Notes: generated from the letters alone by a model not told the origin. Counted from the stretch's first letter, positions 33,766-44,000 are shown. The stretch is 64,000 nucleotides of DNA from DASSUW01 sp963730535 (GCA_963730535.1 CAVSRU010000012.1:248001-312000), one strand, 5' to 3'. Translations and numbers: made by a program.

Positions 33766-34851
33766 ATGTCCGCACGTAGGAGCGCCTTGCGCGCTCTTCT
33801 CGCCGCGCTTGCCCTGGTGGCCGCGCTCGTGTTCGCCGCCTGCGGCGAGACGCAGGAAGACCAGGGTTCGTCCAGCTCGTCGTCGGAGTCGTCGGAATCG
33901 AGCGGTGAGGCGGATCCCAGCGCCGAGATCCCGTCCGGGCTCAAGAGCGTCTCGATCCCGAAGCAGCTCGGCAACCCGTACGAGGAGTTCGAGCACTCCG
34001 GCATCGACGAGGCGCTGGAGGAGCTCGGTGGCGCCAACCGCATCTCGGGCCCGACGGAGGCGTCCGCCTCCTCGCAGATCTCGATCATCAACGCGGCCGT
34101 CCAGCAGAAGCCGGACGCGCTCATCATCGCCGGCAACGATCCGGGCGCCGTGGCCCCGGCGCTCAAGCAGGCGGCCAAGCGCGGCGTCAAGGTCGTCGGC
34201 ATGGACTCCGACGTGGCGCCGGACGCCCGCAGCGTGTTCGTCAACCAGGTCACGACCCAGCTCGTCGGCGAGAACCAGGTCGAGTCGATCGGCAAGCAGG
34301 TCGGCTACAAGGGCGAGATCGCGATCCTCTCAGCGACGGCCAACGCGACCAACCAGAACGCCTGGATCAAGGTCATGGAGGAGACGCTCAAGAAGCCCAA
34401 GTACAAGGACATGAAGCTCGTCAAGACCGCCTACGGCGACGACGACGACCAGAAGTCCTTCCAGGAGACGCAGGGCCTTCTCCAGGCCTACCCGAACCTC
34501 AAGGGCATCATCTCCCCCACCACCGTCGGCGTCGCGGCGGCGGCCCGCTACCTCTCGACGTCGCCGCAGAAGGGCAAGATCAAGCTGACGGGGCTCGGCT
34601 TCCCGAACCAGATGCGCAAGTTCGTCAAGGACGGGACGGTCGACGAGTTCCAGCTCTGGGTGCCCAAGGACGTGGGCTACCTCGCCGGGCAGGCCGCGGC
34701 GGCGCTCGTCGCGGGCCGCATCACCGGCAAGGAGGGCGAGAAGTTCACCGCCGGGCGCCTGGGCGAGTACACGATCGGCGCCAACGGTGAGATCGTGCTC
34801 GGGCCGCTGACCACGTTCAACGCAAAGAACATCGACGACTTCGACTTCTAG
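33766..34851 (+). CDS. rhaS: Rhamnose-binding lipoprotein
   Basis: This 361-residue substrate-binding protein has a lipoprotein signal (ALVAALVFAACGE, cysteine near residue 26) and a Ser/Glu-rich linker (SSSSSSESSESSGE). The Peripla_BP_4 domain begins near VSIPKQLGNPYEEFEHSG and includes IIAGNDPGAV and GMDSDV. It matches RhaS-type proteins in length and motif pattern. ATG 33766 is preferred; GTG 33760 is two codons upstream. It captures the sugar outside the membrane and delivers it to the two permeases. Confidence 0.9.
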   Translation: MSARRSALRALLAALALVAALVFAACGETQEDQGSSSSSSESSESSGEADPSAEIPSGLKSVSIPKQLGNPYEEFEHSGIDEALEELGGANRISGPTEASASSQISIINAAVQQKPDALIIAGNDPGAVAPALKQAAKRGVKVVGMDSDVAPDARSVFVNQVTTQLVGENQVESIGKQVGYKGEIAILSATANATNQNAWIKVMEETLKKPKYKDMKLVKTAYGDDDDQKSFQETQGLLQAYPNLKGIISPTTVGVAAAARYLSTSPQKGKIKLTGLGFPNQMRKFVKDGTVDEFQLWVPKDVGYLAGQAAAALVAGRITGKEGEKFTAGRLGEYTIGANGEIVLGPLTTFNAKNIDDFDF

Positions 34852-34860
34852 GAAGCCGAA

Positions 34861-36334
34861 GTGACCGCCACGGACACCACCACGCCGCCGACCGCCGCGC
34901 GCCGGTCCGGGCCTCGGCCCGGATCGGGGTGTTCGGCATCGGCCTCGCCGCCTACTGGCCGCAGTTCTCCGGGCTGAAGGAGCGGATCGAGGGCTACCAG
35001 CGGCGCGTCGAGGAGCGCGTCGCCGAGCTGGGCGGCGAGGTGGTGTCCGGCTGGCCTGGTCGACTCCGAGCAGGCCGCGCGCGAGGCGGGCGACCGCTTC
35101 GCGGCGGCCCAGGTCGACCTGGTGCTGTGCCATGCCGTCACCTACGCCACCTCGAGCACGGTGCTCCCGGTGGCGCAGGCAGCCAAGGCGCCCGGTGCTC
35201 CTGCTCGGGCTCCAGCCGACCCCCACGCTCGACTACGCGAACACCGACACCGGCGAGTGGCTCGCCAACTGCGCGGCGTGCTGCGTGCCGGAGATCGCGG
35301 GCGCCTTCACCCGCGCCCGCATCCCGTACGACACGGTCGCCGGCACGATCGACGGCGACGAGCGCGCGTGGGAGAAGATCGGCGCGTGGGTGCGGGCCGC
35401 CGGGGTGGCCCGCGCGCTGCGCCGCTCGCGGATCGGCTTCCTCGGCCACGTGTATCCGGGGATGCTCGACATGTACACCGACTTCACGGCCGTGCACGCC
35501 CAGCTCGGCGCGCACGTCGAGGTGCTGGAGATCGACGACGTCGGCGCGCGCGTGGCGAAGGTGACCGACGAGGAGGCGGCGGCCAAGGAGGCCGAGATCC
35601 GGGAGATGTTCGCGTTCGCCGACCCGTCGGCGGACCCGATCGCCGGCCCGATCGAGCCCGAGGCGCTCGACTGGTCCGCACGGGTGGCGGCCGGCCTCGA
35701 CAAGCTCGTCGCCGACTTCGAGCTCGACGCGCTGACGTACTACTACCGCGGCGCGGACGGCAACGAGGCCGAGCGCCTCGGCGCGGGCGTGATCGTCGGC
35801 AACTCGCTGCTCACCGCGCGCGGCGTGCCGACCGCCGGCGAGGGCGACCTGAAGACCAACCTCGCCCAGCTGATCCTCGACCGCCTCGGCGCCGGCGGGT
35901 CGTACACCGAGTTCTACGCGCTCGACTTCGACGAGGACTTCGTGCTCATGGGCCACGACGGGCCCGGCCACGTCGCGATCGCGCAGGAGCAGCCGACGCT
36001 GCGCGCGCTCAAGCTCTACCACGGCAAGCGCGGAGCGGGGCTGAGCGTCGAGTTCAAGGTCCGCTACGGGCCGATCACGATCGTGGGCTGCACCCAGACG
36101 GCCGAGGGGCGGCTGAAGCTGATCGTCGGCGAGGGCGAGTCGATCCCCGGCGACACGTTCCGGATCGGCAACACCAACAGCCGCCTGCGCTTCCCGCTCG
36201 CCCCCGCCGAATTCCTCGAGCGCTGGTGCGCCGAGGGCCCGACCCATCACGTCGCCCTCGGCGTCGGCCATGTCGCGTCCGAGGTCCGCAAGGTCGCCTC
36301 GCTGCTCGATCTCGACTACGCCGAGGTTCGCTGA
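34861..36334 (+). pseudogene. L-fucose/L-arabinose isomerase-family protein, three frameshifts in 5' part
   Basis: From about 35195 one frame reads cleanly to 36334 (about 380 residues) and is a fucose/arabinose isomerase-like protein (LLGLQPTPTLDYAN, NCAACCVPEIAGAF, LTYYYRG, HVAIAQEQPTLRAL). The 5' part needs three frame changes: near 34910 to reach VFGIGLAAYWPQF, near 35050 to reach LVDSEQAAREAGDRF, and near 35190. The expected start is GTG 34861, nine bases past rhaS. It may be a disrupted gene or assembly error. In the rhamnose operon a second isomerase is redundant with rhaI, so its substrate may differ. Confidence 0.75.
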
Positions 36335-36336
36335 CC

Positions 36337-36645
36337 GTGGAGCGGGTCTGCTTCCTCCTGCGCGTGCGGCCCGACCGCCTGGAGGAGTACCGGCATCGGC
36401 ACCAGGCGGTGTGGCCGGAGATGCTCGACGCGCTGCGCAGCACCGGCTGGAGCAACTACTCGCTCTTCCTGCGGCCGGACGGCCTGCTCGTCGGCTACCT
36501 CGAGACGGAGGACTTCGCGGCGGCGCTCGCCGGCATGGAGGAGACCGACGTCAACGCCCGCTGGCAGGCCGACATGGCGCCCTTCTTCGAGCAGGGCCCG
36601 GGCGAAGGGTTCGAGCGGCTCGCCGAGGTCTTCCACCTTGCCTGA
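36337..36645 (+). CDS. rhaM: L-rhamnose mutarotase
   Basis: This 102-residue protein is of the RhaM/RhaU family, which interconverts the alpha and beta anomers of L-rhamnose. Recognisable features are RVRPDRLEEYRHRHQAVWPEML near the start and GWSNYSLFLRPDGLLVGYLE, the dimeric alpha/beta-barrel core. GTG 36337 gives the family's standard length. The end overlaps the TTG of the kinase by 8 bp. It secures the assignment of the operon to rhamnose. Confidence 0.9.
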   Translation: MERVCFLLRVRPDRLEEYRHRHQAVWPEMLDALRSTGWSNYSLFLRPDGLLVGYLETEDFAAALAGMEETDVNARWQADMAPFFEQGPGEGFERLAEVFHLA

Positions 36646-38055
36646 CTACGCCGCGATCGACCTCGGCGCGACCAGCGGCCGCGTGTTCGCGGGCGCACTG
36701 CGCGACGGGCGCGTCGAGCTGCGGGAGCTGTGCCGGTTCGAGAACCGGCCGGTGCGGCTGCCGGACGGGCTGCACTGGAACCTCCTGCACCTGTTCACCG
36801 AGGCGCTGACCGGCCTGCGGCGCGCCGGCCCCCTGGCGGGCGTGGGCGTCGACACGTGGGGCGTCGACTACGCGCTCCTGGACGGCGCGGCCGGGTGCTC
36901 GGGCTGCCGTTCCACTACCGCGACCGGCGCACGAGCGGGATGGCCGAGCGCGCGTTCGCCCGCGTCGCCGCCGACGAGCTGTACGCCACGACCGGCATCC
37001 AGACGCTGCCGATCAACACGGTCTTCCAGCTGCTCGCCGACGAGGGGTCGGCCGCGCTCGGCGCCGCCGAGCGGATCGCGCTGGTGCCCGACCTGCTCGC
37101 GCTGTGGCTCTCGGGCGAGCTGGCGAACGAGCGCACGAACGCGTCGACCACCGGCCTGCTCGACGCCCGCAGCGGCGAGTGGGCACACGAGACGATCGAC
37201 CGCCTCGGCCTGCCGGGCCGGCTGTTCGGGGCGCTCGTCGACCCGGGGACGGCGCTCGGGCCGGCGCTCGGCCACCACGAGATCGGGGAGCCGACCGTCT
37301 ACGCGGTCGCCAGCCACGACACCGCTTCGGCCTTCGCCGCAGCCCCGATCGCGGACGAGCACGCGGCCGTGCTCTCGAGCGGCACCTGGTCGCTGCTCGG
37401 GCTCGAGATGCCCGAGCCGGTCCTGGCCGACCCCGGCCTGACCAACGAGCGCGGCGTGGACGGCACGACGCGGCTGCTCAGCAACGTGATGGGCATGTGG
37501 CTGCTGGAGGAGTGCCGGCGCGCATGGGGCGACGCGTCCTACGAGGAGCTGCACCGGCTCGCCGAGGCCGAGACCGGCGAGGCGGCGCTCTTCGACCCCG
37601 ACGACGACGTGTTCCTCGCCCCCGGCGACATGCCGGCGCGGATCGCCGCCGCGTGCGGGATCGACCCCGCGGCCCGCGGCGCGATGGTGCGCGCGATCCT
37701 GGAGTCGCTCGCCTGCAAGTACCGCTGGGTGCTCGACCGGCTCGAGGCGGTCACCGGCCGCGACGTGCGCCGCATCCACGTGATCGGCGGCGGCGCCCGC
37801 AACTCGCTGCTGTGCCGGCTCACCGCCGACCTCACCGGGCGCGAGGTGCTCGCCGGCCCGGTCGAGGCGACGGCGCTCGGCAACGTGCTCGTGCAGGCGC
37901 GCGCCGCGGGCGAGCTCGGCTCGCTCGCCGACATGCGGGCCGTCGCCGCCGCCTCCGCCGCGCCCGACGTCTACGAGCCGGCCGGCGACGACGACGAGAC
38001 CTACCGGCGCTTCCTGGGCGTCACAGGACTGCCGATCGAGGAGAAGACACCGTGA
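36638..38055 (+). pseudogene. Rhamnulokinase, single-base frameshift
   Basis: The FGGY kinase starts at TTG 36638 (YAAIDLGATSGRVFAGAL) and is interrupted near 36890-36900: the run GCGGCCGGGTGC lacks one base relative to GCGGCCCGGGTGC. The downstream frame then continues GLPFHYRDRRTSGMAERAF to VIGGGARNSLLCRLTADL and ends at 38055. All family motifs are present when the frame is restored (about 470 residues). It phosphorylates L-rhamnulose to the 1-phosphate. A homopolymer sequencing error is at least as likely as true inactivation, since the rest of the operon is intact. Confidence 0.85.
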
Positions 38056-39179
38056 GCGACGTCGAGACGCGGCTGCGCGAGCTCGTGATCGAAACGCCCT
38101 CGTGGGGGTACGGCGACTCGGGCACCCGCTTCGGCACCTTCCCGCAGCCGGGCCGGCCGCGCGACGTGTTCGAGCGCGTCGACGACGCCGCCGAGGTGCA
38201 CCGGCTGACGGGCACGGCCGGCGCCGTCGCCTTCCACTTCCCGTGGGACGCCGTCGACGACTACGCCGAGCTGCGCGCGTACGTCGAGGCCCGCGGCCTG
38301 CGGGTCGGCGCCGTCAACCCGAACCTGTTCCAGGACCCGGACTACAAGCTCGGCTCGATCACCCACCCGGACGCCTCGGTCCGCCACAAGGCGGTCGAGC
38401 ACCTCGTCGAGTGCCTCGGGATCGCCGCCGAGCTGGGCTCGACGGCCCAGTCGCTGTGGTTCGCCGACGGCACCAACTACCCGGGCCAGGACGACCTGCG
38501 CGCGCGCCGCCGCCGGATGCTCGACGCGCTGCGGGCCGTGTACTCCGAGCTCCCCGACGACCAGGAGCTGCTGCTCGAGTACAAGCTGTTCGAGCCCGCG
38601 TTCTACGCGACCGACCTCGCCGACTGGGGCTCGTCGCTGCTCGCCTGCCAGAAGCTCGGCGACCGCGCGCGGGTGCTCGTCGACCTCGGGCATCACGCCC
38701 AGGGGGTCAACATCGAGCAGATCGTGGCGCTGCTCGAGGACGAGGGGCGCCTCGGCGGCTTCCACTTCAACAACCGCAAGTACGCCGACGACGACCTCAT
38801 CGTCGGCTCCGTCAACCCCTTCGAGCTGTTCCTGATCTTCTTCGAGCTGGGCGACCACCTCCCGCGGCTCACCATCGACCAGTCGCACAACGTCGAGGCG
38901 AAGGTGGAGGCCATGGTCCTCAGCGTGGTCAACCTCCAGGAGGCGTACGCGAAGGCGCTGCTCGTGGACCGCGAGGCCCTGCGCGCCGCGCAGGAGGCGG
39001 GCGACGTGCTCGCCGGCCACGAGCTGCTGCTCGACGCCTACCGCACCGACGTGCGGCCCCTGTGCGCACGCGTGCGGGCGGAGCTGGGCGCCGCCGAGGA
39101 CCCGATCGCCGCGCTGCGCGAGTCCGGCTATGCCGGCCGCATGGCCGCCGAGCGCCAGAACCAGGAGATCACCACATGA
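38052..39179 (+). CDS. rhaI: L-rhamnose isomerase (RhaI type)
   Basis: This 375-residue TIM-barrel isomerase belongs to the xylose-isomerase-like group of rhamnose isomerases (Pseudomonas/Streptomyces type), converting L-rhamnose to L-rhamnulose. Metal-binding acids occur in LLLEYKLFEPAFYATD (residues 177-192), LVDLGHHAQGVNIEQI and GGFHFNNRKYADDD. GTG 38052 is fixed by the GTGA overlap with the kinase stop, and its stop overlaps the next ATG. Confidence 0.88.
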   Translation: MSDVETRLRELVIETPSWGYGDSGTRFGTFPQPGRPRDVFERVDDAAEVHRLTGTAGAVAFHFPWDAVDDYAELRAYVEARGLRVGAVNPNLFQDPDYKLGSITHPDASVRHKAVEHLVECLGIAAELGSTAQSLWFADGTNYPGQDDLRARRRRMLDALRAVYSELPDDQELLLEYKLFEPAFYATDLADWGSSLLACQKLGDRARVLVDLGHHAQGVNIEQIVALLEDEGRLGGFHFNNRKYADDDLIVGSVNPFELFLIFFELGDHLPRLTIDQSHNVEAKVEAMVLSVVNLQEAYAKALLVDREALRAAQEAGDVLAGHELLLDAYRTDVRPLCARVRAELGAAEDPIAALRESGYAGRMAAERQNQEITT

Positions 39180-41251
39180 GCACCGTGACACCGCCCCTCA
39201 TCGACGCCGCCGGAGACCTCTGGCCCGACGCGGCGCCGCCGACCGAGGCGCTCGACCAGCTCGTGCTCGCGTCCAACCTGCTGGGCGCCAACCGCGCCGT
39301 GTCGAACTTCGGGGGCGGCAACACGTCCGTCAAGGGCCGGACGGTCGACCACGCCGGCCGGGAGATCGACGTGATGTGGGTCAAGGGCTCGGGCTCCGAC
39401 CTCGCGACGATGGGCCCCGAGCACTTCACCGGCCTCAAGCTCGACGAGGTGCTGCCGCTGATCGAGCGCGACGCGATGAGCGACGAGGAGATGGTCGCGT
39501 ACCTCTCCCGCTGCCAGCTCGACCCCGCGATGCCCCGCTGCTCGATCGAGACCCTCCTGCACGCGTTCGTGCCGGCGCCGCACGTGCACCACACGCACCC
39601 GGATGGGATCAACGTGCTGGCCGGCACGGCGGACGGCGAGCGGCTGGTGCGGGAGTGCTTCGGCGACGCGGCGGTCTGGATCCCCTACATCCGGCCCGGG
39701 TTCACGCTCTCCAAGCAGGTCGGCGACGCGGCGCGCTCGAACCCCGACCTCAAGCTCGTCGTCCTCGCCAAGCACGGGCTGGTGGTGTGGGGCGACACGG
39801 CGGAGGAGGCGTACCGGCGAACGATCGAGGTGATCAACCAGGCGGTCGGGTTCGTCAACGAGCGGACAGGCTCGACCCCGCGCTTCGGCGGTCGCCATCC
39901 GGCCGCCGGCCGGGCTCCCGCCGAGCTCCTGCACGAGCTGCTGCCGGCGGTGCGCGGCGCGGTCTCGAGCGAGCGCCACAAGGTCCTGACCGTCGACACG
40001 TCGCCGCGCTCGGTCGAGTTCGTGTCGTCGGTGGAGGCCGAGCACCTGGTCACCGTCGGGGCGCCGTGCCCCGACCACCTGGTGCACACGAAGCGCGTCC
40101 CGCTGTGGATCCCGTTCGACCCCGAGACCGACGACGCCGACGCGCTGCGCGCCCGGATCGCCGAGCGCGCGGAACGCTTCCGGGCCGACTACCGGGCGTA
40201 CGTGGAGGAGTACGGCGACGAGGCGACGGAGCCGGCGGACCCGGACCCGCGCGTGGTGCTGATCCAGCACCTGGGGCTCGTCTCCGCCGGCACGACCACG
40301 AAGGCGTCGAAGCTGTCGCGCGACCTGTATCACCGCGCGATCGAGGTGATGGCCGGTGCTCAGGCGCTCGGCGAGTTCGTCTCGCTCGACGCCGAAGAGA
40401 GCTTCGCGATCGAGTACTGGCCGCTCGAGCTCTACAAGCTGGCGCAGGCGCCGCCGCCGGGCGAGCTCCAGGGCCAAGTGGCGCTCGTGACCGGCGGCGC
40501 CGGGGGCATCGGCCGGGCGATCGGGGACGCGCTGGCGGCCGCGGGCGCGTGCGTGGTCGCGTTCGATCTCGACCAGGCGGGCGCCGAGGCGGCCGTCGCG
40601 CCGTACGGGGACCAGGGCCTGGCGGTCAGCGGCGACGTCACCAGCGAGGAGGCGGTCGCCGCCGCGTTCGCCGCGGCCGTGCAGCGGTTCGGCGGCGTCG
40701 ACATCCTCGTGTCCAACGCCGGCGTGGCGTCGAGCGCCGCCCTCGAGGACACGTCGCTCGCCGAGTGGGAGCGCAACCACCGGATCCTCGTGACCGGCTA
40801 CTTCCTCGTCGCCCGCGAGGCGTTCCGGCTGCTCAAGCCGCAGGGCCGCGGCGGCTCGCTCGTGTTCGTGGCCTCCAAGAACGCGCTCGTCGCCGGCAAG
40901 AACGCGGCCGCGTACTCGTCGGCCAAGGCCGCCGAGCTGCACCTCGCCCGCTGCCTGGCCGAGGAGGGCGGCGCGGACGGCATCCGCGTCAACACGGTCA
41001 ACCCCGACGCGGTGCTCCAGGGCTCGCGGATCTGGGGCTCGTCGTGGCGCGAGGAGCGGGCCGCCGCGTACGGGATCGAGCCCGACGAGCTTGAGGAGCA
41101 CTACCGGCAGCGGACGACGCTGGGGGTCAACATCCTGCCGGAGGACATCGCCCAGGCGGTGCTCCACTTCGCCTCGCCGGAGCGGTCCGGGAAGAGCACG
41201 GGGAACCTGCTCAACGTCGACGGGGGCGTCCCGGCGGCGTACGCTCGGTGA
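39176..41251 (+). CDS. rhaEW: Fused rhamnulose-1-phosphate aldolase / short-chain dehydrogenase
   Basis: This 691-residue fusion has residues 1-430 in the class II aldolase/adducin fold (NFGGGNTSVKG, HVHHTHPDGIN, LAKHGLVVWG), which cleaves rhamnulose 1-phosphate to DHAP and L-lactaldehyde. From about 430 a short-chain dehydrogenase follows (VTGGAGGIGRAIGD, NAGVASSA, YSSAKAAE with the catalytic Tyr and Lys). This domain layout matches the bifunctional RhaEW enzymes of several phyla, in which the second domain oxidises lactaldehyde to lactate. The ATG overlaps the isomerase stop. Confidence 0.92.
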   Translation: MSTVTPPLIDAAGDLWPDAAPPTEALDQLVLASNLLGANRAVSNFGGGNTSVKGRTVDHAGREIDVMWVKGSGSDLATMGPEHFTGLKLDEVLPLIERDAMSDEEMVAYLSRCQLDPAMPRCSIETLLHAFVPAPHVHHTHPDGINVLAGTADGERLVRECFGDAAVWIPYIRPGFTLSKQVGDAARSNPDLKLVVLAKHGLVVWGDTAEEAYRRTIEVINQAVGFVNERTGSTPRFGGRHPAAGRAPAELLHELLPAVRGAVSSERHKVLTVDTSPRSVEFVSSVEAEHLVTVGAPCPDHLVHTKRVPLWIPFDPETDDADALRARIAERAERFRADYRAYVEEYGDEATEPADPDPRVVLIQHLGLVSAGTTTKASKLSRDLYHRAIEVMAGAQALGEFVSLDAEESFAIEYWPLELYKLAQAPPPGELQGQVALVTGGAGGIGRAIGDALAAAGACVVAFDLDQAGAEAAVAPYGDQGLAVSGDVTSEEAVAAAFAAAVQRFGGVDILVSNAGVASSAALEDTSLAEWERNHRILVTGYFLVAREAFRLLKPQGRGGSLVFVASKNALVAGKNAAAYSSAKAAELHLARCLAEEGGADGIRVNTVNPDAVLQGSRIWGSSWREERAAAYGIEPDELEEHYRQRTTLGVNILPEDIAQAVLHFASPERSGKSTGNLLNVDGGVPAAYAR

Positions 41252-41252
41252 C

Positions 41253-41987
41253 TTGCGGGTCGCGCTGTTCATCACGTGCGTGAACGACACGCTGTTCCCG
41301 GACACCGGCCGGGCGACCGTGCAGGTGCTCGAGCGGCTCGGGCACGAGGTCGTGTTCCCGCTCGAGCAGACGTGCTGCGGCCAGATGCACGCGAACTCCG
41401 GCTACCAGCTCGAGGCCGTGCCGCTGGTGCGCCGGTTCGTGCGCGTGTTCGGCGATCCGTCCTATGACGCGGTCGTCTGCCCCTCGGGCTCGTGCGCGGC
41501 GATGGTGCACGACCAGTACGCGCGGCTGGCCGAGCTGAGCGGGGACGAGGAGCTGGCGCGGGCGGTCGCGGCGGTGGCGCCGAAGGTGCACGAGCTGTCG
41601 CAGTTCCTGGTCGACGTGCTGGGCGTCGAGGACGTCGGCGCGTACTTCCCGCACCGGGTGACGTACCACCCGACGTGCCACTCGCTGCGGCTGCTGAAGG
41701 TCGGCGACGCGCCGCTGCGGCTGCTGCGCAACGTGCGCGGGCTGCGGCTCGTGGAGCTGCCGGAGGCGACCACCTGCTGCGGCTTCGGCGGGACGTTCGC
41801 GGTCAAGAACGCCGACACGTCGACGGCCATGCTCACCGACAAGCTGCGGTCCGTGCTCGACACCGGCGCCGAGGTGTGCGCGGCGGTCGACAACTCGTGC
41901 CTGATGCACATCGGCGGCGGGCTGTCGCGCCAGCGCACCGGCGTGCGGACCGTGCACCTCGCGGAGATCCTGGCGGGCACCGAATGA
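41253..41987 (+). CDS. lutA: L-lactate dehydrogenase complex subunit LutA
   Basis: This 244-residue protein of the YkgE/LutA family has two CCG domains with cysteine motifs TCCGQMHANSGYQ near residue 36 and TYHPTCHSLRLL ... TCCGFGG near 130-175. TTG 41253 is one base past the upstream stop; the longer in-frame extension is shadow sequence. With LutB and LutC it oxidises L-lactate to pyruvate. Here it follows directly after lactaldehyde formation in rhamnose breakdown. Confidence 0.87.
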   Translation: MRVALFITCVNDTLFPDTGRATVQVLERLGHEVVFPLEQTCCGQMHANSGYQLEAVPLVRRFVRVFGDPSYDAVVCPSGSCAAMVHDQYARLAELSGDEELARAVAAVAPKVHELSQFLVDVLGVEDVGAYFPHRVTYHPTCHSLRLLKVGDAPLRLLRNVRGLRLVELPEATTCCGFGGTFAVKNADTSTAMLTDKLRSVLDTGAEVCAAVDNSCLMHIGGGLSRQRTGVRTVHLAEILAGTE

Positions 41988-43396
41988 GCCGGCCGTTCCC
42001 GGAGGCCGCGCGGGAGGCGCTCGAGAACACGCAGCTGCGCCACAACCTGCGCGTGGCGACCCACACGATCCGCGCCAAGCGCGACGCGGTGGTCTCCGAG
42101 GTGCCCGACTGGGAGGCGCTGCGCGACCAGGGCGCGCGGATCAAGGAAGCGGCGATGCGCCACCTCGACGTGCACCTCGAGCAGCTGGAGCGCTCGGTGA
42201 CCGCGGCGGGCGGAGCGGTGCACTGGGCGCGCGACGCGGACGAGGCGAACGCGACCGTGGCGCGGCTGGTGCGCGAGGCCGGCTCCCGCGAGGCGATCAA
42301 GGTCAAGTCGCTGGCCACCGACGAGATCGGGCTCAACGAAGCCCTCGCGCGAGAGAACATCACCGCGCACGAGACCGACCTCGCCGAGCTGATCGTGCAG
42401 CTCGGCCACGATCGCCAGTCGCACATCCTCGTGCCGGCCATCCACCGCAACCGCGCGGAGATCCGCGAGCTCTTCCGGCGCGAGCTGCCCGGCACCGAGG
42501 ACCTGACCGACGAGCCCGCCGCGCTGGCCGAGGCCGCGCGCCGCCACCTGCGCGAGCGCTTCCTCTCCGTCGGGGTCGGGATCAGCGGCGCCAACTTCGC
42601 GGTCGCCGAGACCGGCACGGTCTGCGTCGTCGAGTCCGAGGGCAACGGCCGCATGTGCACGACGCTCCCGCGGGTGCTGATCACCGTGATGGGGATCGAG
42701 AAGGTCCTGCCGCGGTACGCCGACCTCGGCGTGATGCTCCAGCTCCTGCCGCGCTCCTCGACGGGGGAGCGGATGAACCCGTACACGTCCCTGTGGACGG
42801 GCGTGACGCCGGGTGACGGGCCGGAGGCCTTCCACCTCGTGCTGCTCGACGCTGGGCGCACCGACGTGCTCGCCGACCCGATCGGCCGCCAGGCGCTGCA
42901 CTGCATCCGCTGCTCGGCGTGCCTGAACGTGTGCCCGGTGTACGAGCGGACCGGCGGCCACGCGTACGAGTCGACCTACCCCGGCCCGATCGGCGCGATC
43001 CTCACGCCGCAGCTGCAGGGGCTGAGCGCCGCGCCGACGCTGCCGTGGGCCTCGTCGCTGTGCGGGGCGTGCTACGAGGTCTGCCCGGTCAAGATCGACA
43101 TCCCGTCGGTCCTCGTCCACCTGCGCGGGCGGGTCGTGCGCGAGGCGAAGGGCGACGGCTGGCGGGCGCGGATGGCGGGCGAGCGGTTGGCGATGGAGGC
43201 GATGGCGCGCGTGTTCGCGAGCCGCCGGCGCTACGAGGCCGCGCAGCGGGCGGCGCGGGCCGGCGCCTGGCCCCTGTCGCGCGACGGCAAGATCGAGCGC
43301 CGCCTTCCGGGTCCGCTGGCGGGCTGGACCCAGTCCCGTGACCTGCCGTTGCCCGGTGCGTCCTTCCGAGACTGGTGGCGCCGTGAGCGCGCGTGA
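41984..43396 (+). CDS. lutB: L-lactate dehydrogenase complex iron-sulfur subunit LutB
   Basis: This 470-residue protein has an N-terminal LUD-type domain and, near residues 308-375, two 4Fe-4S motifs: CIRCSACLNVCPVY and CGACYEVCPVKIDIP. SGANFAVAETGTVCVVESEGNGR near 200 is a LutB signature. It carries electrons in the LutABC lactate oxidation complex. ATG 41984 overlaps the LutA stop. A C-terminal DUF3390-type tail (SFRDWWRRERA) is present. Confidence 0.9.
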   Translation: MSRPFPEAAREALENTQLRHNLRVATHTIRAKRDAVVSEVPDWEALRDQGARIKEAAMRHLDVHLEQLERSVTAAGGAVHWARDADEANATVARLVREAGSREAIKVKSLATDEIGLNEALARENITAHETDLAELIVQLGHDRQSHILVPAIHRNRAEIRELFRRELPGTEDLTDEPAALAEAARRHLRERFLSVGVGISGANFAVAETGTVCVVESEGNGRMCTTLPRVLITVMGIEKVLPRYADLGVMLQLLPRSSTGERMNPYTSLWTGVTPGDGPEAFHLVLLDAGRTDVLADPIGRQALHCIRCSACLNVCPVYERTGGHAYESTYPGPIGAILTPQLQGLSAAPTLPWASSLCGACYEVCPVKIDIPSVLVHLRGRVVREAKGDGWRARMAGERLAMEAMARVFASRRRYEAAQRAARAGAWPLSRDGKIERRLPGPLAGWTQSRDLPLPGASFRDWWRRERA

Positions 43397-44000
43397 CGAG
43401 ATCCTCGGGCGGATCCGCACCGCGCTCGCCGACGTGCCGGCGGACGAGCCGCCCGCCGCGGCGCTCGAGCCGGTGGTCGCCGCGTCCGGAGACGTCGACC
43501 GCTTCGCAGAGCGCGCGGCGGACTACCGGGCGACCGTCGTGCGCGTGGCCGCCGGCGAGGTCGGCTCCGCCGTCGCAGCCGCCTGCGAGCGCCACGGCGC
43601 GCGCCGGCTTGTTGCCCCCGATGGCCTGCCCGAGTGGGCGCCCGAGGGCGTCGAGCTCGTGACCGACACGGCCGCGGCGCCGCTCGACCGGGACCTCCTC
43701 GCCACCGCCGACGGCGTCCTCACGACGTGCGCGCTCGCGATCGCCGAGACCGGCACGATCATCCTCGACGCCGGCCCGGGACAGGGCCGCCGAGCGCTCA
43801 CGCTCCTCCCCGACCTGCACATCTGCGTCGTCCCCGCCGACCGCATCGTCGACGGCGTCCCCGACGCCATCGCCCAGCTCGACGGCACCGCCGCCCCGGT
43901 CACGTTCATCTCAGGCCCGTCCGCCACCTCCGACATCGAGCTCAACCGCGTCGAGGGAGTCCACGGCCCGCGGCGGCTCGAGATCGTGATCGCCGGCTAG
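43383..44000 (+). CDS. lutC: L-lactate utilization protein LutC
   Basis: This 205-residue LUD-domain protein includes CALAIAETGTIILDAGPGQGRR near residue 114 and SGPSATSDIELNRVEGVHGPR near 175, both family hallmarks. GTG 43383 is 14 bp inside the LutB end. It closes the rhamnose/lactate operon; the 3' end meets the convergent winged-helix gene with a 4-bp overlap. Confidence 0.88.
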   Translation: MSARDEILGRIRTALADVPADEPPAAALEPVVAASGDVDRFAERAADYRATVVRVAAGEVGSAVAAACERHGARRLVAPDGLPEWAPEGVELVTDTAAAPLDRDLLATADGVLTTCALAIAETGTIILDAGPGQGRRALTLLPDLHICVVPADRIVDGVPDAIAQLDGTAAPVTFISGPSATSDIELNRVEGVHGPRRLEIVIAG

